Shown here piece by piece: positions 35,235-43,932 of a DNA stretch of 64,000 nucleotides (positions are counted from its first letter, which is position 1; every line of letters starts with the position of its first letter). Below the pieces are notes generated by a model. It was not told the origin of the DNA, searched no databases, and saw only the letters and a program-made list of their open reading frames with translations. A program made the position numbers and the translations under genes. Origin of the DNA: Anaerovorax odorimutans (GTDB lineage: Bacteria > Bacillota > Clostridia > Peptostreptococcales > JAAYPU01); NCBI GenBank assembly GCA_016841185.1, contig JAENZQ010000007.1:62001-126000 (forward strand), in the 5' to 3' direction.

Positions 35235-35426
35235 ATGTCCAGAACTTGCGAAATATGTGGCAAAGGGCAGATTTCTGGTAATCAGGTCAGCCATTCAAAC
35301 AGACACACAAAAAGAAAATGGAATGTGAATGTACAAAAAATCAGGATCATCGAAGATGGTTCTGTTGTCAGAAAAAATGTATGTACAAGATGTATCAGAT
35401 CAAACAAAGTAACAAGAGCAATGTAA
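35235..35426 (+). CDS. rpmB: 50S ribosomal protein L28
   Basis: A 63-residue ribosomal protein. [25 protein letters not shown] is the family N-terminus, with a zinc-type CXXC pair (residues 5-8) and a second at CTRC near residue 53. Start follows GGAGGTG. It is monocistronic between its promoter and a good terminator. Confidence 0.98.
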   Translation: MSRTCEICGKGQISGNQVSHSNRHTKRKWNVNVQKIRIIEDGSVVRKNVCTRCIRSNKVTRAM

Positions 35427-35445
35427 GAACCTTAATCCTGATTTC

Positions 35446-35488
35446 AAAAAGTACGGGTCTTTTCAGTTTCAGAAGATCCGTACTTTTC
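35446..35488 (+). terminator. Terminator after rpmB
   Basis: AAAAAGTACGGGTCTT (from 35446) pairs with AAGATCCGTACTTTT (35473-35487), one mismatch, short T-run at the end. The stem is AT-flanked on both sides and can also serve the convergent small-ORF operon ending at 35491. Confidence 0.8.
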
Positions 35489-35490
35489 AA

Positions 35491-35658
35491 TTAACAAAAA
35501 AGCTTATATCCCAGATATATGAGTATTACTCCGATAATAACCAACCAAAGCCTGTATGGAAGAACAAGAATACCGATGATAGATATCCCAAGAATCAAAA
35601 GCACCAGTCCGATTATTTTCATCTCAGCATTCCAGAAAGAATATCTACCTTTTCTCAT
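35491..35658 (-). CDS. 55-residue two-helix membrane protein
   Basis: ATG 35658 follows GGAGGTGATAAG. The product has a short polar start (MRKGRYSFWNAEMK) and two hydrophobic helices (about residues 15-33 and 37-54) joined by LPYRLW. Its ribosome site overlaps the stop of the 52-residue ORF upstream, so the two are translated together. No family recognised. Confidence 0.65.
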   Translation of the reverse strand: MRKGRYSFWNAEMKIIGLVLLILGISIIGILVLPYRLWLVIIGVILIYLGYKLFC

Positions 35659-35662
35659 CTTA

Positions 35663-35821
35663 TCACCTCCGCAGTAAAAATATATATATTATAAAAATGC
35701 CTATAAGACCTGCCAGTATCACATACCAATATAGCAAAGGAATTGCTTCTATTAAAATAATTGCACCTGCAACAGCAGAGATGATTCCAAAAATTTTTCT
35801 TGAAAAATTTTTTCGCCTCAA
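35663..35821 (-). CDS. 52-residue two-helix membrane protein, TTG start
   Basis: TTG 35821 lies six bases after AAGGTG. The product begins with a basic stretch (RRKNFSRK), then two hydrophobic helices (about residues 12-29 and 33-50) and ends LRR. Its last codons form the GGAGG ribosome site of the following 55-residue ORF. The pair looks like a tiny membrane complex or duplicated module. Function unknown. Confidence 0.55.
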   Translation of the reverse strand: MRRKNFSRKIFGIISAVAGAIILIEAIPLLYWYVILAGLIGIFIIYIFLLRR

Positions 35822-35955
35822 AGCAATCACCTTACTAATATATAAAATGTTTATGGATGTATTATATTAAAAAATAAAAGTCTTTGTGACATTAACTGTT
35901 GGTATCATTTTATGTTATTGGTGATAAAGAAATGAAAACTATCCAAAAACAAATA

Positions 35956-35984
35956 AATGAGAACCATCTAAAAGGCTTCTCATT
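35956..35984 (-). terminator. Terminator of the catabolic-island minus-strand operon
   Basis: AATGAGAA (35956-35963) and TTCTCATT (35977-35984) pair; on the minus strand the stem is followed by TATTTGTTTTTGG. It lies 24 bases after the aminotransferase stop. Confidence 0.65.
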
Positions 35985-36007
35985 TTATTAAATTTATTAT
36001 GTAGAAA

Positions 36008-37204
36008 TTATACTAACATTTTTAAAGCATTCTCCATTCTATCCATACCCTTTGAAATGTTTTCGAGGGAATTTGAATATGAAATTCTGACATTGTCAGG
36101 GCAGAAAAAGGCTTCACCGGGAACCAATGCAATTTTTCCTTCTGTAAGGAGGAATTCACAAAGATCTCCTGAATTTCGAATGACTTTTTTTTTATATTTT
36201 TTACCCAAATAATACTTTACATTTGGAAAAGCATAAAATGCTCCTTTTGGAACAATACAGGTGATCCCCCCCATTTTATTTATTCTATTAATCATTTCCT
36301 TTTTTCTTTTTTCAAATTCATCTTTCATGAAATCGGCATATTCTTTTGAATTTGTAAGTGCTTCAACAGAAGCAAATTGTGCAGGAGAATTGGCACCGGA
36401 AGTCGCGTGAGACTGAAAACGGACCATTGCTCTAATTACATCGTAAGGTCCTGCGGCATATCCTATTCTCCAGCCGGTCATGGCATACGCTTTAGAAACA
36501 CCATTTACGGTAATGGTAATATCCTTTATCTCATCACTCAGCGAAGCAACGGATATATGCTTTTTACCCTGATATATCAGCTTTTCATATATTTCATCAG
36601 AAATAATCAGGATATTCTTTTCGACAGCTAATCGTCCCAGCTTTTCTAATTGTCCCATTTCATAAACAACACCTGTCGGATTATTAGGTGAATTGATGAT
36701 AATGGCCTTTGTTCTATTGGTAAGTGCTTTTTTTATTTTATTGATATCCAGCGAAAAATCATTTTTCTCACTCATGGAAACCAGTATGGGTACACCACCT
36801 GCCAATTTGATCATTTCAACATAACTGACCCAGCATGGCGTAAGAACAATCACTTCATCGCCTTTATCACAAACAGCCATCAAAGCATTAAACAAAGCTT
36901 GCTTTGCCCCGTTTGTCACAATAATACTATTGGAATTATATTCGATACCGTTTTCGTTTAATAGTTTTTTCGAGATGGCTTCTCTTAAAAAATTTGCACC
37001 CTCTGTCGGTGTATATTTTGTTATGCCTTCATATAAAGCTTTTATTCCCTGTTCAATAATATTTTGGGGTGTATTAAAATCAGGCTCTCCTAAATTAAAA
37101 GAGATGATATTTTCCCCTCTCTTATTCATTTCAGCCACCTTAGAAGTTAACGACAATGTAGCTGAAGGATTTATATCCTTTACTCTTTGACTAATACTGT
37201 TCAA
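36008..37204 (-). CDS. Class I/II PLP-dependent aminotransferase
   Basis: A ~398-residue fold-type I aminotransferase of the aspartate/aromatic group. SFNLGEPDFNTP near residue 35, NNPTGVVY near 168, and the PLP lysine in NGVSKAYAMTGWRIGY near 233 are intact. TTG 37204 is preferred because GGAGG lies five bases upstream; ATG 37219 is part of that site and overlaps the ferredoxin stop. Last gene of the island operon; it probably links an oxo-acid from the pathway to glutamate or alanine. Substrate unknown. Confidence 0.88.
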   Translation of the reverse strand: MNSISQRVKDINPSATLSLTSKVAEMNKRGENIISFNLGEPDFNTPQNIIEQGIKALYEGITKYTPTEGANFLREAISKKLLNENGIEYNSNSIIVTNGAKQALFNALMAVCDKGDEVIVLTPCWVSYVEMIKLAGGVPILVSMSEKNDFSLDINKIKKALTNRTKAIIINSPNNPTGVVYEMGQLEKLGRLAVEKNILIISDEIYEKLIYQGKKHISVASLSDEIKDITITVNGVSKAYAMTGWRIGYAAGPYDVIRAMVRFQSHATSGANSPAQFASVEALTNSKEYADFMKDEFEKRKKEMINRINKMGGITCIVPKGAFYAFPNVKYYLGKKYKKKVIRNSGDLCEFLLTEGKIALVPGEAFFCPDNVRISYSNSLENISKGMDRMENALKMLV

Positions 37205-37218
37205 TACTGCCTCCTCCA

Positions 37219-37722
37219 TTACCCCAATTTTTTCATAGAAACGACATCTTCATAATATTGCTTAGGAAAAGCAACAGAAATCAAAGTAGTGTGATCATAA
37301 GATTTACTGCTCAGCACACTTTCCACCCTCCCTGGGCAAACTGTATCACCTAACCGATTGACAAGGGAAACCGTTTCACCCCTCTCAGGAAACGGCAAAT
37401 ACTCAAAGGGAAACATGATCAAAGCTTCATTCTCGGTATAATTTACATCAAGGATATAAATAGCAAGCCCCGGACATTTAGCCGCACATATTCCGCAGCC
37501 TGAGCATAAATCAAAATCTATGGTCGGCAGATTTGTAATGGGATCACCCACTTTTATCGCCCCTTTTGGACATACTGTTTCGCAAGGGTTACAGGGAATT
37601 TCCTCCGTGCATTCTATGATGGCAATAGGACCTCTCTGGTAATCTTTTTTTTCAGGAAATGCCGCGGAGCATCTTAGTTCTTCCATTGAAGGTGCTCCAA
37701 TTGTCTTAAGCGTTTTATTCAT
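37219..37722 (-). CDS. Two-cluster [4Fe-4S] ferredoxin-like subunit
   Basis: A 167-residue iron-sulfur protein. Two ferredoxin motifs are present: CNPCETVCPKGAI near residue 44 and CSGCGICAAKCPGLAI near 73, enough for two [4Fe-4S] clusters. The C-terminal half is a separate small beta-rich domain. It overlaps the flavoprotein gene stop by 8 bases. In dye-linked proline dehydrogenase-type clusters a ferredoxin-like gene accompanies the flavoprotein subunits; here it would carry electrons from the dehydrogenase to ferredoxin. Partner assignment is inference. Confidence 0.85.
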   Translation of the reverse strand: MNKTLKTIGAPSMEELRCSAAFPEKKDYQRGPIAIIECTEEIPCNPCETVCPKGAIKVGDPITNLPTIDFDLCSGCGICAAKCPGLAIYILDVNYTENEALIMFPFEYLPFPERGETVSLVNRLGDTVCPGRVESVLSSKSYDHTTLISVAFPKQYYEDVVSMKKLG

Positions 37723-38818
37723 TGCGCATTTCCTCCCATTTATTCAATATCTCATCTTTTGATACTTTTCTGTTTACACCGAATTGGCCACATCTTAATA
37801 AATTCAGCTTCCGCCATTCTTCCTCAATCAAAATTTCAGCTTCCTGATCATCATAATAGCCCAGAGACCAGGCAGCACTGATTCCTGCCAGACGCCCTTC
37901 CTCCATAGCTGTACTGGCTTCTTCGATCCCCGATACATCACCTGCTATATAAATACCTTTTACGGTGGTTTCCATATATTTATTATGAACAGGAATATGC
38001 CCGCCCAATTTGGCTGAATATGTGAACCGACAGCCCGCCAGCCAGGCAAGTTCTATAAGAGGCGTTAGCCCTACGGCTAAACAAATTGTATCTGCTGTTA
38101 ATATTTTCTCACTGCCCGGGATATGTTTCCAATCCGAATCCAGTTTCACAATCTCAGCAGCTTCTATATACTTTTCTCCTATACCCCGTTTAACCGTATA
38201 TCCTGTATAAAAAGGAACGCCTGCCCTCCTTACTTTTGCAGTGTGAACGCCATAACCGCCAAGGGCAGATGCAGCCTCAACAATACCCACCACTTCAGCA
38301 CCGGCCTGCAACAATTGATAAGAAACGATAACACCAACATTTCCGGAACCGATCATCAATACTCTTTTCCCCGGAAGTACTCTGTAGCAATTCATCATTG
38401 TTTGAGCGGCACCGGCACCCATAACACCCGGTAAAGTCCAGCCTTCAAAAGCAATAGAATTCTCAGTTGCACCGGATGCGATAATGATTCTTTCAGCCTT
38501 AACACAACATGATTCCTCTTTGTTTTTGATTATCCAAACAGATTTATCTGCATCAATTCCGCATACCTCTGAACCAAGCCACACTTCAATACTCAAATTT
38601 TCTGTTTCTTTCAGCAATTGTTCACCTATATAAATACCTCTGACACCGGCTTTATGCTCTTTGGATCCAAAGAATTTATGTATTTGTTTAAATAACTGCC
38701 CCCCAGGTTTATTGTTTTCATCTGCCACTAATACCTTTGCACCTGCTCTTGCACATTCAATGGCAGCCGATAACCCGGCCGGCCCTGCTCCTACTACTAC
38801 AACTTCATATTTTTTCAT
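37715..38818 (-). CDS. FAD/NAD(P)-binding dehydrogenase subunit (HcnB/OoxA/PdhA-like)
   Basis: A ~367-residue flavoprotein with VVVGAGPAGLSAAIECARAG at the N-terminus, ASGATENSIAFEGWTLPGVMGAGAAQ near residue 112, a second dinucleotide motif MIGSGNVGVIVSYQLL near 150 and YIAGDVSGIEEASTAMEEGRLAG near 285. This is the alpha-type subunit of HcnABC-like amino/imino acid dehydrogenases. Usually a [2Fe-2S] BFD domain is fused at its C-terminus; here that domain is a separate gene (40046). ATG 38818 is used; the longer frame overlaps the upstream gene. Confidence 0.88.
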   Translation of the reverse strand: MKKYEVVVVGAGPAGLSAAIECARAGAKVLVADENNKPGGQLFKQIHKFFGSKEHKAGVRGIYIGEQLLKETENLSIEVWLGSEVCGIDADKSVWIIKNKEESCCVKAERIIIASGATENSIAFEGWTLPGVMGAGAAQTMMNCYRVLPGKRVLMIGSGNVGVIVSYQLLQAGAEVVGIVEAASALGGYGVHTAKVRRAGVPFYTGYTVKRGIGEKYIEAAEIVKLDSDWKHIPGSEKILTADTICLAVGLTPLIELAWLAGCRFTYSAKLGGHIPVHNKYMETTVKGIYIAGDVSGIEEASTAMEEGRLAGISAAWSLGYYDDQEAEILIEEEWRKLNLLRCGQFGVNRKVSKDEILNKWEEMRNE

Positions 38819-39140
38819 TATCGCCACTTCTTTCCCAACATCCCAGTCCCTCCTGAGTCGTAATGACCATGCCTTCCTCAACAGGTGTGATGCAAGTTCT
38901 TACATTGGGGATACCATTGACTGTCATCACGCAATCCGTACATCTGCCAATGCCGCAGTAAAGACCCCTGGGCTTGTCAAATCGTTTCGTGTACCGGAAG
39001 GTCCGAATGCCATTGGCAATCAATGCTGCTGCAATCATTTCACCTTCATATGCTTTTATTTCCCTGTTATCACAATAAATTGTAACCTTCTTCCGCCTGA
39101 TTTCATTTCCTAAAATCGGATGCTCTTTTATTCGTGACAT
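38805..39140 (-). CDS. HcnA-like [2Fe-2S] subunit
   Basis: A 111-residue ferredoxin-like subunit. The cluster ligands lie in GLYCGIGRCTDCVMTVNG (three cysteines, residues ~62-70) with a fourth in VRTCITP near 82, the pattern of HcnA and the small subunit of octopine/D-hydroxyproline dehydrogenases. ATG 39140 follows GAGAGGTAG. The 3' end overlaps the flavoprotein gene by 14 bases, so the two subunits are translationally linked. Confidence 0.9.
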   Translation of the reverse strand: MSRIKEHPILGNEIRRKKVTIYCDNREIKAYEGEMIAAALIANGIRTFRYTKRFDKPRGLYCGIGRCTDCVMTVNGIPNVRTCITPVEEGMVITTQEGLGCWERSGDNEKI

Positions 39141-40021
39141 ATACTACCTCTCAAATTCAGATCTTTAAGACATTTTTTAATCAAATCTTTTATTTCGTCG
39201 GAAGCATCGGTTAATGGCAATCTGCATCCACCCGCATTTAATCCGCTAAGGTTCATCGCCGCTTTTATAGGTATTGGGCTTGTAGTGGCAAATAAGCAGT
39301 CAAATAATGGTGTTAATTCCAAATTGATTTTAATTGCCTCATTATAATTGCCAATAAAGTATTCATAAATCATCTGCTCCATTTTCAGCCCGGCAATATT
39401 AGATGCAACACTGACAACACCATATGCACCTACTGCCAAACTGGGAAGCGTTAAAATATCATCCCCGGTATATACTGAAAAATCTTCCGGTGTTACCCGA
39501 ACCATCCGAGTCAATTGTGCCGTATCACCGCTCGCCTCTTTTATCGAAACAATATTATCTATTTCAGCTAATCCGGCTAAAGTTTCAATACTCATATTTA
39601 CGCCGGTCCTTCCCGGCACATTATACATCATAATCGGTAAATCGGTATTCCTTGCCACTTCATAAAAATGAGCATAGATGGATTTCTGGTTCGGTTTGTT
39701 GTAATAGGGTACAATCACCAATAGCCCATCTGCATTGCAAGAGGAAATATTCCTTATGTTTTCAATAGTTCTTTTGGTGCTATTGGTTCCAACTCCTGCA
39801 ATTACCGGAATCGTGACATTTTCCTTTACCGTACGGATCAAATCCGCAACTTCCTTACCGGACAAAGTTGGTGACTCTCCTGTAGTTCCATTTACTAGAA
39901 TAGCGCCACTGCCCTCGTTTTCTAACCTTTTCGCATGTCTGACCACCTCATCATAATTGATATTTAAATCGTCGTCAAAGGCTGTTACCATTGCCGTAAT
40001 AATCCTGCCCCATTCTTTCAT
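39128..40021 (-). CDS. DapA-family lyase/deaminase in catabolic context
   Basis: A 297-residue class I aldolase-fold protein. GTTGESPTL near residue 43, YNVPGRTGVN near 132 and the Schiff-base lysine in SIKEASGD near 161 are present. It is close to biosynthetic DapA, and a true dihydrodipicolinate synthase cannot be excluded, but the lysine pathway already has one (12832). Between dehydrogenase subunit genes it could act as 1-pyrroline-4-hydroxy-2-carboxylate deaminase, a DapA-family step of hydroxyproline breakdown that yields 2-oxoglutarate semialdehyde. Confidence 0.85.
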   Translation of the reverse strand: MKEWGRIITAMVTAFDDDLNINYDEVVRHAKRLENEGSGAILVNGTTGESPTLSGKEVADLIRTVKENVTIPVIAGVGTNSTKRTIENIRNISSCNADGLLVIVPYYNKPNQKSIYAHFYEVARNTDLPIMMYNVPGRTGVNMSIETLAGLAEIDNIVSIKEASGDTAQLTRMVRVTPEDFSVYTGDDILTLPSLAVGAYGVVSVASNIAGLKMEQMIYEYFIGNYNEAIKINLELTPLFDCLFATTSPIPIKAAMNLSGLNAGGCRLPLTDASDEIKDLIKKCLKDLNLRGSICHE

Positions 40022-40045
40022 GCCAAGACCTCCATTATTACTTAT

Positions 40046-40297
40046 TTATTTCATTGATCCCATTTTAGTCGGCCTTACAGGCTTCCTATAGCTTGAAATG
40101 CCTATATCTTCCACCTTTCGGCCTGTTTCTCTTGCAAGTATTCTTTCAATGCTTTTTCTGCATGTTCTACCCTGGCAAAGTCCCATGCCTGCCCTGGTAA
40201 ACTTTTTTATTTCAGTTACTGATCGTGCCCCATTAGAAATTGCTTCAATAATTTCATCCTCAGTAATTTCTTCGCACCTGCATATTATTTTGCTCAT
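40046..40297 (-). CDS. BFD-like [2Fe-2S] protein
   Basis: An 83-residue bacterioferritin-associated-ferredoxin-type domain. CRCEEITEDEI at the N-terminus and GLCQGRTC near residue 40 give the CXC...CX4C cluster pattern. In HcnB-like proteins this domain is fused to the C-terminus of the flavoprotein; here it is free-standing, lies 24 bases upstream of the DapA-like gene and overlaps the regulator gene stop by 4 bases. Confidence 0.88.
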   Translation of the reverse strand: MSKIICRCEEITEDEIIEAISNGARSVTEIKKFTRAGMGLCQGRTCRKSIERILARETGRKVEDIGISSYRKPVRPTKMGSMK

Positions 40298-41055
40298 ATA
40301 TCTTCACTTCCTACAAGATTGCTCTGGTCTTCGTCTTTGTATCTGCCCCAAAACGCCAAAACATCTTTCATCAGATTATCCAAGTGTTCTTCCATGATTT
40401 TTCTTGCAAGAGATTCATCTCCCTTTCTGATTGCCTCATATATCTTCTCATGATATCTGCTGTACGGAGAATTTACCTGTTCTCGCAAATCTTCAAAAAT
40501 CCTCGACTGTTGTTTGAAAGTAGCAATAATATTATACATGGATTCCAATACAATATTTCTGGATGCTTTTGCGATGGTTTTATGGAATTCAATATCTTCT
40601 TCAGCAATACTCTCGTTGTTTTCTGATTTTTCTCTTTGAATCTTCAGTATATGTTCCAGATGATTCAATTCTTCTTCAGTAATATATCTGGTGGCTAAGA
40701 CCACCGTCTCCCTTTCTATTGCTTTTCTGGCTTGGATAACCATGCTGAAATTTTCCAGCAGTTCACTTGTTATGATCTGATCGATTTTTTCTTTATGAAA
40801 ATTAATCTTATTAATCACTTCTGCCTTTTGAATCGCCATCCTGCCTTCTTCCGTAATGGTTCTTCCTTTGTTTCTTTCTTTTATTAAATAGTTATTGCTC
40901 TCCAATTTGGAAAGAACTCTGCCAATTGTTGCGGTGCTGATTTCAATATTCTTTTCTTTTAATTTATTTTCAATGATCCATGAGCCTAAAGGCCTGTCAG
41001 AAGAAGCTATTATTTTCAATATAGATATTTCATATTTATCAAGGATTTGTTGCAT
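40294..41055 (-). CDS. FCD-domain regulator with unusual winged-helix N-terminus
   Basis: A ~253-residue transcription factor. The C-terminal part (residues ~95-235) is a GntR-type FCD domain with EDIEFHKTIAKAS and YHEKIYEAI holding the usual histidines. The N-terminus (ILKIIASSDRPLGSWIIENKL, ATIGRVLSKLESNNYL, GRTITEEG) resembles the NrpR/RNase R-type winged helix rather than the GntR one. ATG 41055 follows AAAGGTGATAG. It is inside the island operon and probably binds the ACTCATCA palindromes at 43817 and 43972. Confidence 0.82.
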   Translation of the reverse strand: MQQILDKYEISILKIIASSDRPLGSWIIENKLKEKNIEISTATIGRVLSKLESNNYLIKERNKGRTITEEGRMAIQKAEVINKINFHKEKIDQIITSELLENFSMVIQARKAIERETVVLATRYITEEELNHLEHILKIQREKSENNESIAEEDIEFHKTIAKASRNIVLESMYNIIATFKQQSRIFEDLREQVNSPYSRYHEKIYEAIRKGDESLARKIMEEHLDNLMKDVLAFWGRYKDEDQSNLVGSEDI

Positions 41056-41138
41056 ACTATCACCTTTTTCTATCCTTTTTCTAATCATCATATTACCTCA
41101 TTACTGTTATAACGGCAACAAATCCCTGAAAAAAGCAA

Positions 41139-42584
41139 CTATTCAATATTGGTTTGTTGTTTTTGACCTGTTGCCACAGAAATAACAATAATCAGGATCG
41201 CCGATATTCCCAAAGCGATCAATACGCGGTTTGCACCTAAAGCAGTAACTTGAGTAAGAGCAGCTCCCACAACAATTCCGATTCTTGCTCCCCAAGGTGT
41301 GACTTTGCTGTTTTTCTTTCCTTTCTCATGTGCCTCATTAGGCCTTTCCTTCCAAAGCAAGCCGATAACCAGCAGGGGAACCAAGCCTGCACCTGCCATC
41401 TGGTATGCAGCGGAGAATAGACTTAATATGGAGCTGGCATATATTGCTGCAACTGCCGCAAATATCCCGATAATGACTGTAAGGACCTTTGCGTATCGCA
41501 CCAGATCGGCATCCGTTGCCTCAGTCTTAAAAGGCCGGATCAAGTCGTTTACAACCAGTATAGATGCCGAATTCAAATTCGAATCCGCAGAAGACATTCC
41601 TGCTGCAAGAACAAGAGCAAATATCATAGCAGCAATAGCAGTAGGCACATAATTCATCATAAACCAAGGCATAGCATCATCAGGATTTAACCCTTGATTC
41701 ATGGTAAATATGATCATCCCTACCAAGGCTGTTAACATTACCGCCAGTATAGCGATAATACCGCTCCACAGCAGTCCATGCTTTGCAGTTTTTGCATCCT
41801 TTGAAGCAAAGCACCTTTGCCAATAGATTTGTGCAACAATAATCCCGATACAACCGGTAACAAATTTAGTAATCAGACTGACATAATCCGTACCGCCTCC
41901 TCCTATAAACGCCCACATATCCGGTCTGCCTAAATCAGTTAACCTTGCACCAATTTCTGCAACAGAAAAGTTTACCGGCATAAAAGCATAAATGTAAAAT
42001 ATAACTCCGAATATTAGTACCAATATGCCCTGGAGCAAATCTGTCCAGGCCACTGAATAAATTCCGCCTAAAGTAGTATACAGAATAAATACTGCTGAAA
42101 AAAGGAAAATGATCGGAATCGGATCAACACCTGTTATGATATTGAAAATACTTCCTAAAGCTTTGCCCTGTCCGCCTACCCAGGCAATCATAATCATAGA
42201 TGCTAAAATACCTGCCAATGCCCTGGTAACCTTATCTTTTGTAATCAAGTCATCCATCAGTTCAGGAAAAGTATTATAAGTAAATCTTCCTGCAAATCCT
42301 GCCAAAAGCAAAGCAAATATAATTTTTGACCCTTGCTCCCCTAATATAAATGCCATCCAAGGAAGTCCGATTGAATAGCCTTTTCCGGCATGGCCGACAA
42401 AATTACCCACTCCCATGATGGTTGCAAATTGAGTGAAAAATATCAGATAAATGGGAAATGATTTGCCTCCAATGGCATAGCTGGTAAAATTCTGCCCCGC
42501 CTGGTTTCTGAAACGCAATGAAATAAATAGAAAAGCGCAACACATTATGATCGTCACAATCCACAAAGTAGTTCCTAATGACAA
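41139..42584 (-). CDS. Sodium:solute symporter (SSS family, PutP/PanF-like)
   Basis: A ~481-residue, ~13-helix sodium-coupled importer. SYAIGGKSFPIYLIFFTQFATIMGVGNFVGHAGKGY near the N-terminus and YTTLGGIYSVAWTDLLQGILVLIFG near residue 175 are SSS-family signatures; AAGMSSADSNLNSASILVVNDLI near 325 is typical. TTG 42584 is the likely start, eight bases after AAAGGAGG. It follows the amine dehydrogenase gene by 56 bases and probably imports the substrate; proline-type ligands are common in the family. Confidence 0.88.
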   Translation of the reverse strand: MSLGTTLWIVTIIMCCAFLFISLRFRNQAGQNFTSYAIGGKSFPIYLIFFTQFATIMGVGNFVGHAGKGYSIGLPWMAFILGEQGSKIIFALLLAGFAGRFTYNTFPELMDDLITKDKVTRALAGILASMIMIAWVGGQGKALGSIFNIITGVDPIPIIFLFSAVFILYTTLGGIYSVAWTDLLQGILVLIFGVIFYIYAFMPVNFSVAEIGARLTDLGRPDMWAFIGGGGTDYVSLITKFVTGCIGIIVAQIYWQRCFASKDAKTAKHGLLWSGIIAILAVMLTALVGMIIFTMNQGLNPDDAMPWFMMNYVPTAIAAMIFALVLAAGMSSADSNLNSASILVVNDLIRPFKTEATDADLVRYAKVLTVIIGIFAAVAAIYASSILSLFSAAYQMAGAGLVPLLVIGLLWKERPNEAHEKGKKNSKVTPWGARIGIVVGAALTQVTALGANRVLIALGISAILIIVISVATGQKQQTNIE

Positions 42585-42640
42585 AATAAACCCTCCTTTT
42601 CTAATTCTTATCTGAAGATTTGGATTGTTCTTCCCTCCTT

Positions 42641-43801
42641 TCATCCAAATCTGTCAATACTTAAAGCCTCCAAAGGAATTGAAGGTCTTTCACCGCAAAC
42701 TAATTGGGACATTAATTTTCCGGTAATGGGTGCCAGTGCGACGCCATCTCCGCCATGTCCCGTTGCAACAAACAAACCTTCTTTACCTTTTACTTCTGAA
42801 ATAATAGGTTTCCCATCCTGAGACAAGGGTCTGAAACCTGCAAAAGTTCTGATGATGTTTACCCCTTTCAAAATCGGAAAAAAGTCAGTGATTTGTTTCG
42901 TCAGTATGGTAATGGCTTTACAGGTTGTATTTTTATCATAAATGCCTTTTTCTCTCGTGCTTCCTATCAGATAATTCCCGTCCTCCGTTTGGCTGAATGA
43001 AAGTCCTATACCCAGCTTTTTATATGTCGAATCCCCTTCGCTCAATTCAGGGTTCAATTTTGAGACAATATAATCTGAGCTCCAGATATTTTCTTTTCCC
43101 AGCGGAGGCAATTGCTCAGTCACCAATATCTGACCTTTTAAAGAGGTCACAGGAATATTCACTTCCACAAGCTTCCCTACCTCATGAGACCATGCACCGG
43201 CGCATATAATGATATTTTCAGTTTCCACAGAACTTTCGTCATCAAATCGGACTTTCCACCAACTGCTGTGTTTTTCTATTTCAGTTATGTTTTTTCCTCT
43301 ATTTAAAACCATCCCCATATCTGAACTATTCTTCACAAAGGCTTTCAGAACTCTCATAGGGTCAACCTGAGAATCCTTAGTCCCGAAAGTCGATGCAATA
43401 ATATTTTCTTTAACATAGGGATGTTTCTTTCTGACTTCTGTTTTATCTATTATCTTTATATCTAAACCATAATGTTTTTGTTTTTCAACATAATCATTCA
43501 TTAAATCTATATGCTCACATTTATCAATTAATATCATTCCTCCACGGGTATGAAACCCGATATCCATATTTAGATCCTCCGGTAAAGACCTGTATAATTC
43601 CAAGCTTTCAATAGCAAGTTCAAGGCTGATACCGGGCGCTTTGGATTGCAGCAGTATCATGTCGTCACATGCACCTGAAGCACCTGATCCTATTTCATTC
43701 TTTTCCACCAAACACACGCTCTTACCTTTCTTAAGAAGATAGTACGTACAGGAAAGACCTATTATACCTCCTCCGATAACTACTGCATCATATGTTTTCA
43801 T
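42641..43801 (-). CDS. FAD-dependent amino/imino acid dehydrogenase (DAO family, HcnC/PdhB-like)
   Basis: A 386-residue catalytic subunit of the D-amino acid oxidase/glycine oxidase/sarcosine-type family. AVVIGGGIIGLSCTYYLLKKG is the FAD fold, CAGAWSHEVGKL near residue 197 and the C-terminal RTFAGFRPLSQDGKPIIS and ATGHGGDGVALAPITGKL are characteristic of beta subunits that oxidise proline, hydroxyproline, glycine or opines. First gene of the minus-strand island operon, behind the promoter/operator at 43817-43875. With the HcnA-, HcnB- and BFD-like genes it probably forms one complex. Confidence 0.88.
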   Translation of the reverse strand: MKTYDAVVIGGGIIGLSCTYYLLKKGKSVCLVEKNEIGSGASGACDDMILLQSKAPGISLELAIESLELYRSLPEDLNMDIGFHTRGGMILIDKCEHIDLMNDYVEKQKHYGLDIKIIDKTEVRKKHPYVKENIIASTFGTKDSQVDPMRVLKAFVKNSSDMGMVLNRGKNITEIEKHSSWWKVRFDDESSVETENIIICAGAWSHEVGKLVEVNIPVTSLKGQILVTEQLPPLGKENIWSSDYIVSKLNPELSEGDSTYKKLGIGLSFSQTEDGNYLIGSTREKGIYDKNTTCKAITILTKQITDFFPILKGVNIIRTFAGFRPLSQDGKPIISEVKGKEGLFVATGHGGDGVALAPITGKLMSQLVCGERPSIPLEALSIDRFG

Positions 43802-43816
43802 TTAAATTCCCCCATT

Positions 43817-43875
43817 ACTCATCATGTGATGAGTGCTTATACTTAATAATATCGTTATACACTGTTATTTGTCAA
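43817..43875 (-). promoter_or_regulatory. Promoter and operator of the island dehydrogenase operon
   Basis: Minus strand: -35 TTGACA (43875-43870), 18-base spacer, -10 TATTAT (43851-43846), start near 43839. The perfect palindrome ACTCATCATGTGATGAGT (43817-43834) lies about +5 to +22, a repressor position. Confidence 0.8.
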
Positions 43876-43932
43876 TTAATTTTTTAAATAATAAGAAATT
43901 TTAGATAATTCCAATTGTTTTGTCGCAATGTA

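Noticed and set aside
39128-40021. Second DapA as a lysine-biosynthesis duplicate
   Set aside because: Active-site residues allow it, but the gene is embedded in a catabolic operon and a riboswitch-controlled dapA already exists; kept as DapA-family with open function.
40294-41055. Simple annotation as an ordinary GntR regulator
   Set aside because: FCD domain fits, but the N-terminal winged helix does not look like GntR.
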